A stretch of 61,581 nucleotides of DNA from Thermoleophilia bacterium (lineage in GTDB: Bacteria > Actinomycetota > Thermoleophilia > Gaiellales > Gaiellaceae): the NCBI GenBank assembly GCA_025929895.1, contig JAICPI010000009.1:1-61581 (forward strand), given 5' to 3'. Positions 30,979 to 40,100 of this stretch are shown one piece after another. A model generated the notes under the pieces. The model had not been told where the DNA came from. It made no database searches and worked only from the letters and a program-made list of their open reading frames with translations. Both the position numbers and the translations under genes were made by a program. Position 1 is the stretch's first letter, and every line of letters starts with the position of its first letter.

Positions 30979-31953
30979 CTAGCCGCCGCCTTCCGCGAAG
31001 CGCTGCGTGTACTCGACGAGCGAGCGAACCTGGTCGTCGCTCCAGCCGCGGCCGACCGCGGGCATCGCGCCGCGCCCGTTGCGCACGAGCTCGCCGAGCG
31101 CGCGCGGGTCGGCGAGCGTCGGGTTGCCCCGGAGCGTGGGGCCGATCAGCTGCGGCCCCTCGAGGTTGTGGCACTTCGCGCACGCTGCGGTGAACTGCTC
31201 CTCGCCGTTGCCCGCGAAGCGCTCCAGCTCGGCCTCGTACTCGTCGGCCGCGACCGCGCGGACGCTCATCCGCATCGCGGAGTGCTGCACGCCGCAGAAC
31301 TCGCCGCAGCTCCCGTCGTACACGCCCTCCTCGTCGGCGCGGAACCACGTGCGGTTCGGGTCACCCGGTACGGCGTCGATCTTGCCGCCGAGCGCAGGCA
31401 CCCACCAGGAGTGGATCACGTCGTGGTCCGGCGCAGTCACGCGCACGTCGACGTTGCGGCCGACCGGCACGACGAGCGTGTCGTACGTGACCGAGCCGTC
31501 GGGGTAGCGGAACTCCCAGTAGAACTGACGGCCCGCGACCTCGATCTCGAGCGCGGCGTCCTCCGGCGAGGCGATCGCCTCCTCCGAGAAGTCGCTCACC
31601 TCGGGCAGCTTGTAGAAGACGAAGCCGACGACGAACGCGACGATCAGCACCGGCACGACCGTCCAGAGCACCTCGAGGCTCGTGTTGCCGTGGATCTGCG
31701 GGCCCTCGTCGTCGACCGGGCGGCGGCGGCGCCGGTAGCGGAACATGAACGCGATCAGCGCGCCCTCGACGAGCAGCAGGATCACGCCGCCGACGCCGAC
31801 GAGCATCCAGTACGTGTCGTTGATCGCCTCAGCGTTCGGCGACTTCGGATCGACGGGCGTCAGCCCGGCGTCCTCGGCAAACGCCGGGGACGCGAGCGCG
31901 AGCGCGCCTGCGGCGACGACGATCCAGACCAGGCGGCGCACGGGCGGTGGCAT
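30979..31953 (-). CDS. coxB: Cytochrome c oxidase subunit II fused to cytochrome c (caa3 type)
   Basis: A 324-residue protein. Signal/anchor LVWIVVAAGALALASPAFA, two transmembrane helices, then the CuA cupredoxin domain (HSWWVPALGGKID...GSCGEFCGVQHSAM, with the Cys pair, His and Met ligands), and a C-terminal cytochrome c domain with CAKCH (CxxCH heme attachment) and a later Met in GRGAMPAVG as probable axial ligand. This fusion defines a caa3-type oxidase that accepts electrons through its own heme c. ATG 31953 fits the signal peptide; the frame continues upstream to 32028 but that part overlaps the divergent gene. Confidence 0.95.
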   Translation of the reverse strand: MPPPVRRLVWIVVAAGALALASPAFAEDAGLTPVDPKSPNAEAINDTYWMLVGVGGVILLLVEGALIAFMFRYRRRRRPVDDEGPQIHGNTSLEVLWTVVPVLIVAFVVGFVFYKLPEVSDFSEEAIASPEDAALEIEVAGRQFYWEFRYPDGSVTYDTLVVPVGRNVDVRVTAPDHDVIHSWWVPALGGKIDAVPGDPNRTWFRADEEGVYDGSCGEFCGVQHSAMRMSVRAVAADEYEAELERFAGNGEEQFTAACAKCHNLEGPQLIGPTLRGNPTLADPRALGELVRNGRGAMPAVGRGWSDDQVRSLVEYTQRFAEGGG

Positions 31954-31963
31954 TCTACGAGCG

Positions 31964-32248
31964 GTGGACTCGCGGACGACGGTGGACCTGCCGCCCGATC
32001 TCACCGGGGCGTTCGAGGTCTTCGTCAATGGTGTGCTTCAGCACGAGGGCGTCGACTACCGCCGGGAGAACGACACGCTCGTCTTCTCCCGGCCGCTCGC
32101 CCGCGAGGGACGGCTCGGGTTCTGGCGCTGGTTGAGCATCGTGCTCGGGATCGCGGGCACCTACCGCCAGAACGACAGCGTCGACGTCGTCTACGCGCGC
32201 GGCGGGCGACGGGTCGTCGCGACGGGCCTCCGGCTCCGTTCCGATTAG
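31964..32248 (+). CDS. Conserved-looking small protein of unknown function
   Basis: A 94-residue protein with a beta-rich start (TTVDLPPDLTGAFEVFVNGVLQHEGVDYRRENDTLVFSRPL) and one hydrophobic stretch (LGFWRWLSIVLGIAGTY). The FEVFVNGVLQHEGVDY pattern resembles short beta-hairpin proteins found in many actinobacteria, but I cannot assign a function. GTG 31964 is only 10 nt from the divergent coxB start, with a weak CATTCT box 7 nt upstream. Confidence 0.6.
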   Translation: MDSRTTVDLPPDLTGAFEVFVNGVLQHEGVDYRRENDTLVFSRPLAREGRLGFWRWLSIVLGIAGTYRQNDSVDVVYARGGRRVVATGLRLRSD

Positions 32249-32265
32249 CGGCTTCCCGGCGTGGT

Positions 32266-32271
32266 CATACT
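32266..32271 (+). promoter_or_regulatory. Leaderless -10 box of the acidic membrane protein
   Basis: CATACT lies 8 nt before the ATG at 32280; no ribosome site. Confidence 0.35.
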
Positions 32272-32279
32272 TGGCACGG

Positions 32280-33659
32280 ATGAGCGACGCCGAATGGCCA
32301 GCGCCCGAGCCGGCGGCGCCTGGTGAGCCCGAGCGGCGCCCCGCGCCGCTGCCGCGGGTCGAGGACCTGCCGCTCGCGGAGCAGGGCTACGACCGCGAGA
32401 AGGTCCGGGAGGCGTTCGACGCCTTCTACCGGCACGCGGCGCAGCTCGACGCGACGCTGAGCACGCTCGAGGCGGTCGAGGTCTTCCAGCGCACCTCCGC
32501 GGAGCTGCGCGCCGAGCTGCGGACGATCCGCGGCTCCGGCTGGACGGTGCAGTCCTGGCAGGCCGGCGGCGGGAGCTACGGGACGCGCGGGCGCGTGTCC
32601 GAGTGGTCGCTCCCACCGGCGTTCCCGCGCGTGGCGGGCGAGGCGCTCTTCCTGATCGTGATGGGGGTGATCGTCGGCGTCGCCGGCTGGAGCCGCCTGA
32701 CGATCGTGCTGGTGATGGCGCTCGCCCTCGGGGTCGTCTGGCTGATCGAGTGGGTGGCGGCGCGCGAGCGCGCGATCCCGCAGGCGGTGTCCCCGGTGAC
32801 CGTTCCCGACCTCGACGAGGAGGTGCCCGAGCTGCCCGCCGGCGAGGCGAAGGAGTGGGGCGCCGCGCAGGAGGAGGGCCCCGAGGCGATGACGATGCTC
32901 GGCACGCCCGCCGTGCGGGAGAGCGACGAGCCCGTGGAGGAGGGGGAGAAGGAGGACGAGCCGGCCGACGAGCCCGTGGAAGCCGACTCCGAGGACACCG
33001 AGGAGGAGGAGGCGTTCGTGCAGGCCGAGGCCGAGCCGGTCGAGGAGCCGGTGGAGGAGCCGCCGCCCGTCGAGGAGCCCGAGCCGGAGCCGGAGCCCGA
33101 GCCGGTCGCCGAGGCGGACGAGCCGGAGCCGGAGCCCGAGCTCCTCGTGCTCCCCGAGCCCCCGCCGGGCCTCGAGCCCGAGCCGCGGAGGCGCTTCGGC
33201 TTCTTCCGGCGTCGGCGCGACGACGCCGAGGCTCCCGCCGTCGAGCTCGAGCCGCTCGATCAGGAACCGGAGGAGCCGGAGCTCGTCGCGGGCCCCGAGC
33301 CGGTGGACGACGAGGTGCTCGACGGCGCCGTGGAGCTGGTCGCGGAGCCCGAGACGGCGGAGCCCGAGCTCGATCCGTGGGAGGCGCCCGCGGCCGTCCC
33401 CGAGGAGCCCGTCGCGTCGGCCGAGCCGGACGAGCCGGAGGAGCCGGAGGCGGTCGACGAGGTCGAGCCGCTCGAGCCGGAGCCCGAGCCGGCGGCCGAG
33501 GCCGAGCAGCTCATGGAACCCGAGCCGGAGCCCGAGGCCGAGCCCGAACCCGAGCCGGAGGGCCCGCTCCCGGTCGAGGCCCTCGCGGAGCAAGCCGCCG
33601 CGGCGCTCGAGCGCTCCCGCGCGCGCCGAAGGAACCTCCGGCGCGCGCGGAGACGCTAG
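32280..33659 (+). CDS. Membrane protein with long Glu/Pro-rich acidic tail
   Basis: A 459-residue protein. The N-terminal third is soluble and helical (VREAFDAFYRHAAQLDATLSTLEAVEV), two adjacent membrane helices lie at about 120-165 (AGEALFLIVMGVIVGVAGWS and LTIVLVMALALGVVWLIEWV), and the rest is a low-complexity tail of EPEPEP-type repeats with a short basic island (RRRFGFFRRRRDD) and a basic C-terminus (RARRRNLRRARRR). The tail alternates strong acid and base and is probably disordered. No enzymatic domain is recognised. It ends 7 nt before the convergent FtsX-like permease. Confidence 0.75.
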   Translation: MSDAEWPAPEPAAPGEPERRPAPLPRVEDLPLAEQGYDREKVREAFDAFYRHAAQLDATLSTLEAVEVFQRTSAELRAELRTIRGSGWTVQSWQAGGGSYGTRGRVSEWSLPPAFPRVAGEALFLIVMGVIVGVAGWSRLTIVLVMALALGVVWLIEWVAARERAIPQAVSPVTVPDLDEEVPELPAGEAKEWGAAQEEGPEAMTMLGTPAVRESDEPVEEGEKEDEPADEPVEADSEDTEEEEAFVQAEAEPVEEPVEEPPPVEEPEPEPEPEPVAEADEPEPEPELLVLPEPPPGLEPEPRRRFGFFRRRRDDAEAPAVELEPLDQEPEEPELVAGPEPVDDEVLDGAVELVAEPETAEPELDPWEAPAAVPEEPVASAEPDEPEEPEAVDEVEPLEPEPEPAAEAEQLMEPEPEPEAEPEPEPEGPLPVEALAEQAAAALERSRARRRNLRRARRR

Positions 33660-33666
33660 AGCCCGC

Positions 33667-36225
33667 CTATTCGTACTGGAGTGCCTCCAGCACGTCGAGG
33701 CGGGACGCACGCCGCGCGGGGAGAAGCGCGGCGGCCAACCCGGCGAGGACGGCGACGAGCGCGAACACGGCCAGCGCCCCCACCGGGATCGAGAGCGACA
33801 GGTCGTACTCCGCGAGCGCGCGGGTGACGGCGGTCGCGAGGAGCAGCCCGAGCGGGACGCCGAGCGCGGCGCCGATCAGCGCGGTCACGATGCTCTCGTG
33901 CCGCACCATCCGCCGCGTCTGCCGGCGGGTCAGCCCGACGGCGCGGAGCATCCCGATCTCGCGCGTCCGCTCGAAGACCGCGAGCACGAGCGTGTTCACC
34001 ATCCCGAACAGGCTCACGATCACGGACAGCGCGAGCAGCGCGTAGAGCAGGTTGAGGATCCCGTCGATCTCGGCCGCGCGGTCGTCGACGAACGTCTCGT
34101 CGTCCACGACCCGGGCGTCGGGGTATGCGGCCAACGCGTCCTCGAAGGTCGAGAGCGGCTGGCCGGACCAGATCAGCGTCAGCGAGTCTCCCGGGCGTGA
34201 GAACGACCGGTCGAACGTCGCCCGTGAGACGAGCACGCTCCCGAGCAGCGAGTCGAAGCGCGGCGGGTCGTAGACGCCGGTGATCCGTAGGTTCAGCATC
34301 AGGCCGGTCGGCGTCCGCACGAGGAACTCGCCGCCGGTCGCGAAGCCGTACTCGTCCGCGAAGGACTTGCGCACGATCGCGTCGCTCGGACCGAGTGAGC
34401 GAAGCGCGGCCGGCGAGCCCTCGGACCACTCGACGTGGAACACCTCGCCGAGCGTGGCGGGATCGATCCCCGACACGTCGACGCCGTCGCCGAGCACGCG
34501 GCCGCGCTCGCGGCGGATGCTCGACGCTACCTCGACGCCGTCGACCTCGGCCGCCGTCTCGCCCACCACGGCGGGGAGCGTCGACCAGCCGTTCTGCGAC
34601 ACGACGACGTAGTCGGCGTCGATCTGCCGGACGATCGCGTCGCGCTCGGACTGGCGCAGGCCGTTGCCGACCGCGGTCACGAACGTGACGAGCGCGAGCC
34701 CGATCATCAGCGCCGCCGCGGTCGCGGCGGTGCGCCCGGGCATCCGCACGGCGTTGCCGCGCGCGAGCTGCCCTGCGGCGCCGCCGAGCTTCGCGCCGGG
34801 CCAGCCCAACACGTGCGCGAGCGGCGTCACGAGCCGCGTCGCGACCATCGCGACCCCGACGAAGAGCGTCAGCAGACCGACCACGAGCGCGAGGATCCGC
34901 GTGGCGACCCCGACGTCCGAGGCGAAGAGCCCGTACCCGAGCGTCGCCGCGGACACGACCACGAGCGCGACCGAGATCGGGAACGCGGACCGCGCGAGCC
35001 GTCCACGAGGCGCAACCGCGCCTTCGCGGACCGCGGCGATCGCGTTCACGCGCGTCGCGCGCAGCGCGGGCGCAACGGAGGCCGCGAGCGTGACGAGCGT
35101 CCCGAGCGCGAGGCCGGCGACCCACGTCCGCGTCTGGAAGACGGTGCTCGCGCGCGGCAGGTCGAGACCGGCGGCCGCCATCAGCTCGGTCAGCCCGACG
35201 GCGAGCCCGACGCCCGCGGCGATGCCCGCGAGCGAGGCGACCAGGCCGACCGCGAAGGCCTCGAGCACGACGCTCCGCAGCACCTGCGCCGGGGTCGCCC
35301 CGAGCGTGCGCAGCGTCGCGAGCTCGCGCGTGCGCTGCGCGACCGTGATCGAGAGCGTGTTGAAGATGACGAACGCGCCGACGAAGAGCGCGATCCCGCC
35401 GAATCCGAGCAGCGCGTAGCGGATGAAGGAGATGAACTCCGAGACGCCCTTCTTGTCGGCGTCCGCCTGCTCCGCCGCGGTGCGCACCTGCGCGTTCGCG
35501 GGCAGGAGCGGGGCGATCGAGCGCAGGAGCTCGTCGTCGGAGACGCCCTCGCGCCCGGCGACCGAGATCACGTCGTAGCCGGGCTTCTCGAGCAGCCGCT
35601 GCGCCTCGTCGACGTGGAAGATCGCCATCGTCGCGCTACCGATCGTGTCGACGTCGCCGTACTTGGCGATCCCGACGAGCTCGAACGTCTTGATCGGGCC
35701 GCCGACCGCGATCTTCACCCCGTCCCCGATGGAGAAGCCGAGCGTCCGCGCGCTGCTCGCGTCGACCACGACCTCGCCCGGCGCCTGCGCGAAGCGGCCC
35801 GCGCTCAGCTCGAGCGGATTGAACCTGGGCTCCGAGGGATCGACGCCGAGCCCGAACGTCGGGTTGCCGTTGCCCATGACGATCTCGCCGTCGCGGTCGA
35901 TCAGGTGCGCCTGGTTCGCGCTCGAGTTCAGGTCGAGGATCGAGCCGGCGGCGGCCTCGACGTCGGGCAACGCGCGGACCTGCCGGAGCAGGCTGTCGGG
36001 GACGAGCGCGTTCCCCTCGTCCGACCAGTCGACGAGGGAGCGGCCGCTGACGACGACGTCGGTCTCCTGATACGACGACTCGAAGATCGAGTCGAACGCC
36101 TTCGACATCGTGTCCGTCAAGACGAGGCTGCCGGTCACCATCGCCACGCCGAGCACGACGGCGAACGCCGTCAGCGCCGTGCGGAGCTTGCGCCCGAAGA
36201 TGCCCTTGAGCGCGACGCGCTTCAT
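33667..36225 (-). CDS. FtsX/MacB-like ABC transporter permease
   Basis: An 852-residue membrane protein with the duplicated FtsX layout: an N-terminal helix (LRTALTAFAVVLGVAMVTGSLVL), a large extracytoplasmic domain, a three-helix FtsX block (about 260-400, FVIFNTLSITVAQRTRELATLRTLGATPAQVLR), a second anchor and periplasmic-type domain, and a final FtsX block (VNTLVLAVFERTREIGMLRAVGLTRRQTRRM) ending DVLEALQYE. With its ATPase (ATGA overlap) it forms a mechanotransmission or lipoprotein/drug export system of the type common in actinobacteria. The substrate is unknown. Confidence 0.92.
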   Translation of the reverse strand: MKRVALKGIFGRKLRTALTAFAVVLGVAMVTGSLVLTDTMSKAFDSIFESSYQETDVVVSGRSLVDWSDEGNALVPDSLLRQVRALPDVEAAAGSILDLNSSANQAHLIDRDGEIVMGNGNPTFGLGVDPSEPRFNPLELSAGRFAQAPGEVVVDASSARTLGFSIGDGVKIAVGGPIKTFELVGIAKYGDVDTIGSATMAIFHVDEAQRLLEKPGYDVISVAGREGVSDDELLRSIAPLLPANAQVRTAAEQADADKKGVSEFISFIRYALLGFGGIALFVGAFVIFNTLSITVAQRTRELATLRTLGATPAQVLRSVVLEAFAVGLVASLAGIAAGVGLAVGLTELMAAAGLDLPRASTVFQTRTWVAGLALGTLVTLAASVAPALRATRVNAIAAVREGAVAPRGRLARSAFPISVALVVVSAATLGYGLFASDVGVATRILALVVGLLTLFVGVAMVATRLVTPLAHVLGWPGAKLGGAAGQLARGNAVRMPGRTAATAAALMIGLALVTFVTAVGNGLRQSERDAIVRQIDADYVVVSQNGWSTLPAVVGETAAEVDGVEVASSIRRERGRVLGDGVDVSGIDPATLGEVFHVEWSEGSPAALRSLGPSDAIVRKSFADEYGFATGGEFLVRTPTGLMLNLRITGVYDPPRFDSLLGSVLVSRATFDRSFSRPGDSLTLIWSGQPLSTFEDALAAYPDARVVDDETFVDDRAAEIDGILNLLYALLALSVIVSLFGMVNTLVLAVFERTREIGMLRAVGLTRRQTRRMVRHESIVTALIGAALGVPLGLLLATAVTRALAEYDLSLSIPVGALAVFALVAVLAGLAAALLPARRASRLDVLEALQYE

Positions 36226-36995
36226 CGTCCGGTCACTTCCTGCATCGCGGCGATGACCTCGCGGGCGGTCGACTCGCGCAGGTCCTTGACGATGCGGCCG
36301 TCGGCGATGAAGAGGATCCGGTCGGCCATCGAGGCGGCACCGGCGTCGTGCGTGACCATCACGGTCGTCTGCCCGAGGTCGTCGACCGCGTTCCGCAGGA
36401 CGTGCAGGACGTCCTTCGACGTCGCCGAGTCGAGGTTGCCGGTCGGCTCGTCCGCGAACAGGACGGCGGGGTTCGACACGAGCGCGCGCGCGATCGCGAC
36501 GCGCTGCTGCTGGCCGCCGGAGAGCTCGGAGGGGCGGTGCTTGCGCCGGTCGGCGATCCCCACCGTGAGGAGCAGCTCCTCGAGCCACTGCTCGTCCGGC
36601 TTGCGGCCGGCGATCGAGAGCGGCAGGAGCACGTTCTCCTCGGCCGTCAGCATCGGCAGCAGGTTGAAGAACTGGAAGACGAAGCCGATCTTCTCGCGGC
36701 GGAGGAGCGTCATCTTCTTCTCGCTCAACCCCGTCACGTCGACGCCGTCGAGGACGACGCGGCCGGCGGTCGGCCGGTCGAGGCCCGCCAGGATGTGCAT
36801 CAAGGTCGACTTGCCGGAGCCCGAGGGCCCCATCACGGCGGTCAGCTTGCCGCGCTCGATCTCGAGCGAGACGCCGCGCAGGGCGTCGACCGCGGTGTCG
36901 CCGTCGCCGTAGCGGCGGGAGACCTGCTCGATGCTGACGATCGCCTCGGCGAGCGGGGCTTCGTGCTCGGGGGCGCGGAGTTCGGCGACGGACAT
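36222..36995 (-). CDS. MacB/LolD-like ABC transporter ATP-binding protein
   Basis: A 257-residue ATPase. Walker A GPSGSGKST, Q-loop FVFQFFNLLPMLTAEENV, signature LSGGQQQRVAIARAL, Walker B VLFADEPTGNLD and switch His in VTHDAGAAS, all typical of the LolD/MacB/FtsE group that works with FtsX-type permeases. ATG 36995 has a clean AGGAGG 8 nt upstream, which decides the start although the frame is open further. The stop overlaps the permease ATG. Confidence 0.94.
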   Translation of the reverse strand: MSVAELRAPEHEAPLAEAIVSIEQVSRRYGDGDTAVDALRGVSLEIERGKLTAVMGPSGSGKSTLMHILAGLDRPTAGRVVLDGVDVTGLSEKKMTLLRREKIGFVFQFFNLLPMLTAEENVLLPLSIAGRKPDEQWLEELLLTVGIADRRKHRPSELSGGQQQRVAIARALVSNPAVLFADEPTGNLDSATSKDVLHVLRNAVDDLGQTTVMVTHDAGAASMADRILFIADGRIVKDLRESTAREVIAAMQEVTGR

Positions 36996-37062
36996 GGCGT
37001 TCAACCTCCTGTGGACGTGTTCGCCTGCCCAGGGTGCGGCAGACGGCCGCTCCACCGCGTCG

Positions 37063-37109
37063 GGCGACCCCCCCAAAGGCCTCCCTAGTCTTTTCTCCCG
37101 GGAAGAAAA
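37063..37109. promoter_or_regulatory. Divergent control region: GGCGACCCCC motif and imperfect palindrome
   Basis: Between the exporter ATPase and the cyclase-LuxR gene lie GGCGACCCCCCCAAAG (37063-37078) and the near-palindrome TTTTCTCCCGGGAAGAAAA (37091-37109, one extra A in the right arm), unusually AT-rich for this DNA. The first motif recurs, inverted, before the cupin gene (40760-40773). A TAGTCT box overlaps at 37086-37091. Confidence 0.45.
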
Positions 37110-37138
37110 TCCCCGTACCCTTGGTCGAGGGTGACAGC

Positions 37139-40100
37139 ATGAGCGCGCTTCCGACCGGCACCGTCACCTTCCTGTTCAGCGACATCCAGGGCTCGACGCA
37201 GCTCCTGAAGGATCTGGGCCGGGAGGAGTACGGCCGTGTGCTCTCGATCCACAACGACCTGCTCCGGACGGCGTTCGAGGGGGTCGGCGGAGTCGAGATC
37301 GACCGCCAGGGCGACTCGTTCTTCGCCGTCTTCCGCAGCGCGGGCACGGCCGTCCAGGCCGCGATCGAGGCCCAGAAGGCGCTCGCGCGCGAGGAGTGGC
37401 CGGGGCGGACGGTGCTGCGCGTCCGCATGGGCATCCACACGGGCGAGGCGACCGTCGGGGAGGACGGCTACGTCGGGTTCGCCGTCCACCAGGCCTCGAG
37501 GATCGGCGACGCCGGGCACGGCGGCCAGATCCTGCTCTCGACGACGACGGCGCGGCTCGTGGAGCACGACCTTCCCCGTGGGGTGTCTCTCCGTGACCTC
37601 GGCGAGAACAGGCTCGAAGGGCTCGATCGGCCCGAGCAGCTCTTCCAGCTCGTCGCGGAGGGGCTCGCGGACGACTTCCCGCCCCTGACGACGCGCTCGA
37701 CCGGCGCCGTCGGCCCCGGCGAGGCGGCGCTGCTCGAGCGCGAGGCCGAGCTCGCCGCGCTGCGCGCGATGGTGGAGGTGGCGCGCGGCGGGAACGGCCG
37801 CTTCGTCGCGATCGAGGGAAACGCGGGCATGGGCAAGTCGCGGCTCGTCGCCGAGACGCGCTCGCTCGCGACGGCGGCCGGGATGCGGGTGCTCTCCGCC
37901 CGCGGCGGCGAGCGGGAGCACGAGTTCTCGTTCGGCGTCGTCCGGCAGCTCTTCGAGCCCACGCTCGCGCTCGCCTCCTCCGACGAGCGCGCCGACCTGC
38001 TCGCCGGCGCGGCCGCGCTCGCGGCGGCGCTGTTCGACGAGCGTGCGTTCAGCGATCCCGAGACGGTGGCGGACGGGTCGTTCTCGACGCTGCACGGGCT
38101 CTTCTGGCTCGCGGGCAACGTCGCCACGCGACAGCCGCTCCTGCTCGCCGTCGACGACCTGCACTGGTGCGACGCGGCCTCGCTGAGGTGGCTGAACTAC
38201 ACGGCGCGGCGCCTCGAGGGACTGCCGATCCTCGTCGTGGTCGGCACCCGTCCGCCCGCTCAGAGCAACGAGGAGGCGCTCGTCGCCGAGATCGTCGCCG
38301 ACCCCGGCGCAGTCGTGATCCGGCCCCAGGCGCTGACGCTGCACGCGACCGCGTCGCTGATCCGCGACACGCTCGCGCGCGACGTCGACGTCGAGTTCGC
38401 GGACGCCTGCCACGAGGCGACCGGCGGAAATCCCCTCCTGCTGCGCGCGCTCCTGGACGCGCTCGCCGGCGAGGGGATCGCCCCGAAGAGCCGGAACGCC
38501 GAGCGCGTCTACGAGATCGGCCCGGAAGCCGTCTCGCGCGCGGTGCACCTGCGGCTCTCGCGGCTCCCGAACGAGGCGACGGCCCTCGCGCAGGCGGTCG
38601 CGATCCTCGGCGACGACGTTCGCCTCTCCGACGCGGCGACGCTCGCCGGCGTCGACCGTGAGCTCGCGGCGCACACGGCCGCGACGCTCGCCCGGAACGG
38701 CCTGCTCCGCGTCGACCGCCGCCTCGCGTTCGTCCATCCCGTGCTACGCGCCGCCGTCTACGGCGATCTCGACGGCGCCGCGCGCGAGCGCCAGCACGCC
38801 GCGGCCGTCGACCTCCTCCTCGACACCGACGCGCCGAGCGAGCAGGTCGCCGCGCACCTGCTCCTGACCCGCCCGGGCGCGATCGACGCCGCGGTCGCCG
38901 TGCTCCGGACGGCCGCGGAGCGCTCGGTCGGGAAGGGCGACCCCGACGCGGCCGCGTCGTTCCTGCGCCGCGCGATCGAGGAGCCGGTCGAGGACGCCGT
39001 GCGCGCCGAGCTGACCTACCGGCTCGGGCACGTCGAGCGGCTCGTCGACAACCCGCAGGCGATCGGCCACCTGCGCGAGGCCCACGCGCTCACGACCGAC
39101 CCGATGGAGCGGGCTCGGATCTCGCTCGACCTCGGGCGCGCGCTCCTCTACAACCTCCAGGCCGAGGAGGCCGTGGGCGTGCTCGAGGAAGGGATCGCCC
39201 TCGTCGGCGACCGCGACCTCGACCTCCGCCGCAGGCTCGAGGCGGGGCTGCTCACCGTCACCCTCCTGTTCCCCCCGCTCCACGAGCTCGCCCGCAGGCA
39301 GCTGGAGCGGGTGCAGGAGCTCCCGCTCGAGGACGACCTCGGCTCGCGCATGCTCCTCGGGCTGCTCTCCTTCTCGGGCGCGCGGGCGCTCGACGACCGC
39401 GAGCAGTGCATCGACTACGCCGAGCGCGCCGTGGCCGGCGGGGCGCTCTTCGCGGACGAGAGCCCCTCGTTCGCCTTCTCGACGGTGACGCTCACCGTCG
39501 CCGACCAGTGGGACACGGCGGGGGCGATCTTCGACGACGCCTTCGCCGACGCGCGCGTGCGGGGGTCGGTCTTCTCCTTCGCGATCGCCTCGATCTTCCG
39601 GGGATACCTGCACATCTTCATGGGCGATCTCGCCGAGGCCGAGGCCGACCTCCGGAATGCCGTCGAGGCGAGCGAGCAGCACGGTCTCGCGAGCGGGATG
39701 CCGTACGCGCTCGCGTTCCTCGCGGACGCGCAGATGCAGCGGGGCGACCTCGACGCCGCGATCGCGACGCTCGCGCGGCTCGACACGCTGCCCGAGAACG
39801 CGCGCGGCCAGGCCTTCGTCCACGACGCGAAAGGGCGGCTGCGCTATCTCCAGGGGCGCTATCGCGACGCGGTCGCCGAGTTCGAGCGGGCGCGCGTCTT
39901 CTTCGAGGGGGTCGGCGGGCTCAACCCGGCGATCGTGGCGTGGCGCTCGCAGACGGCCCTGGCGAAGCACCAGCTGGGGGAGACGGACGAGGCGAAGCGC
40001 CTGGCCGCGGAGGAGGTCGAGCTCGCCCGGCGCTGGGGCGCGCCCCGCGCGCTCGCGAAGTCCCTCCGCGTCGCCGGCATGGTCGAGGGCGGCACGCACG

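Noticed and set aside
31954..32028. Longer N-terminus for cytochrome oxidase subunit II
   Set aside because: The extension would precede a good signal peptide with a Ser/Arg-rich stretch and overlap the divergent small gene.
33000..33600. EP repeats read as a DNA-level tandem repeat
   Set aside because: The periodicity comes from Glu-Pro codon runs and is irregular at DNA level; it is a protein composition feature.
36996..37076. Longer start for the MacB-like ATPase
   Set aside because: ATG 36995 has a near-perfect AGGAGG at the right distance; upstream residues do not resemble the family.
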